This document shows, in pieces, positions 33,346 to 33,504 of a stretch of DNA of 33,504 nucleotides. The notes beneath the pieces were generated by a model. It was given only the letters and a program-made list of their open reading frames with translations, was not told the DNA's origin and ran no database searches. Source of the stretch: SIG607 sp045646245 (GTDB lineage Bacteria > Bacillota > Clostridia > Oscillospirales > Acutalibacteraceae); the NCBI GenBank assembly GCA_045646245.1, contig JAZRKJ010000063.1, positions 1-33,504 of the forward strand. Reading direction: 5' to 3'. A program made the position numbers and the translations under genes. The stretch's first letter is position 1. The number at the start of each line of letters is the position of its first letter.

Positions 33346-33444
33346 TAATAATGCCAAGACAAAAAACACAGGGGACGGTTCTCTGTGTTGACAAGAAAGG
33401 TAAGTTTTGGTATAATAATCAAGGGTGATAATAATGCCAAGACA
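33279..33444 (+). repeat. 83-bp tandem duplication carrying a hairpin, a promoter and a transposase start codon
   Basis: Two head-to-tail copies (33279-33361 and 33362-33444) appear identical by eye. Each contains the hairpin AACACAGGG/CTCTGTGTT with a GACGGTT loop, then TTGACA, a 17-base spacer and TATAAT with TGG in front (33305-33333 and 33388-33416). AAGGGTGA and ATGCCAAGACA follow. The -35 box overlaps the right arm of the hairpin. The first copy yields only a 25-residue frame (33351-33428); the second leads into the transposase. Confidence 0.9.
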
Positions 33445-33504
33445 GGCGAGGATAAAGAGCTCAATAGGAATATATCATATAATGTTGCGCGGAGTGAACC
33501 AACA
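33434..33504 (+). CDS. REP-associated (Y1/IS200-like) transposase, 5' end only
   Basis: The frame from ATG 33434 reads MPRQARIKSSIGIYHIMLRG and continues to the window edge. That opening is characteristic of RAYT/Y1 transposases, where the IYHIMLRG strand precedes the HUH metal site further in. AAGGGTGA lies ahead of the ATG. The hairpin with ACACAGGG/CTCTGTGT arms upstream is the kind of terminal palindrome these single-strand transposases recognise. Only 23 codons are visible, so whether the gene is intact cannot be judged. Confidence 0.85.
   Translation, partial: MPRQARIKSSIGIYHIMLRGVNQ

Overview
The window is a stretch of a Gram-positive, low-to-moderate GC chromosome, most likely an anaerobic gut-type Clostridia (Oscillospirales/Ruminococcaceae-like). 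That placement is inferred from a T-box leader ahead of thrS, an LtaS-type lipoteichoic acid synthase, a two-gene Suf-like cluster, a split ThrE exporter, short PUA-less ProB, consensus sigma-A promoters and strong AGGAGG-type ribosome binding sites. No species can be named from the sequence alone.

Layout. 1-489 is the 3' end of a 23S rRNA gene, followed by a terminator and no 5S gene. 575-4488 is an accessory cassette: an AraC-type regulator divergent from a glycyl radical enzyme (GRE) gene and its radical-SAM activase. Both the GRE and the activase are broken by one-base homopolymer frameshifts, and the GRE has an unusual Cys-Trp-Asp active-site loop. 4655-10537 is a tightly packed plus-strand operon: rhamnosyltransferase-like GT2, rfbD, rfbB, rfbC, a TrhA/hemolysin III membrane protein, a HAD phosphatase and two ThrE half-proteins. 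A structured hairpin repeat and an LTA synthase gene follow (10781-12835). 12921-15250 (minus) holds gpsA and a MATE transporter. The MATE gene is divergent from an internally deleted sugar-phosphate isomerase gene, and the two promoters share one palindromic -35 box. Two small conserved-looking genes of unknown function follow on the minus strand (15981-16529).

16754-21615 (plus) carries glyQS, a Na/Pi cotransporter with a PhoU tail, and a SufC/SufB-like pair resembling the minimal SMS iron-sulfur system. A minus-strand GtrB/DPM1-type glycosyltransferase comes next. 22707-26583 (plus) holds the proline pathway proB-proA-proC and a PAP2 phosphatase, with a palindromic repeat between proA and proC. 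26649-31714 (minus) holds gdhA, thrS with its T-box leader, rpiB, tsaB and tsaE. 31850-32992 (plus) is a RodA/FtsW-family glycosyltransferase. The window ends in a small secreted-protein gene truncated by an 83-bp tandem duplication. The duplicated unit carries a hairpin, a consensus promoter and the start of a REP-associated (Y1/IS200-like) transposase, which runs off the window.

Most of the window is core housekeeping: cell envelope sugars and teichoic acid, proline and glutamate metabolism, aminoacyl-tRNA synthetases, tRNA t6A modification and Fe-S assembly. The least ordinary parts are the frameshifted GRE/activase cassette, the symmetric divergent promoter at 15297-15348, the shared hairpin repeat at 10614-10656 and 15895-15937, and the RAYT insertion with its duplicated promoter.
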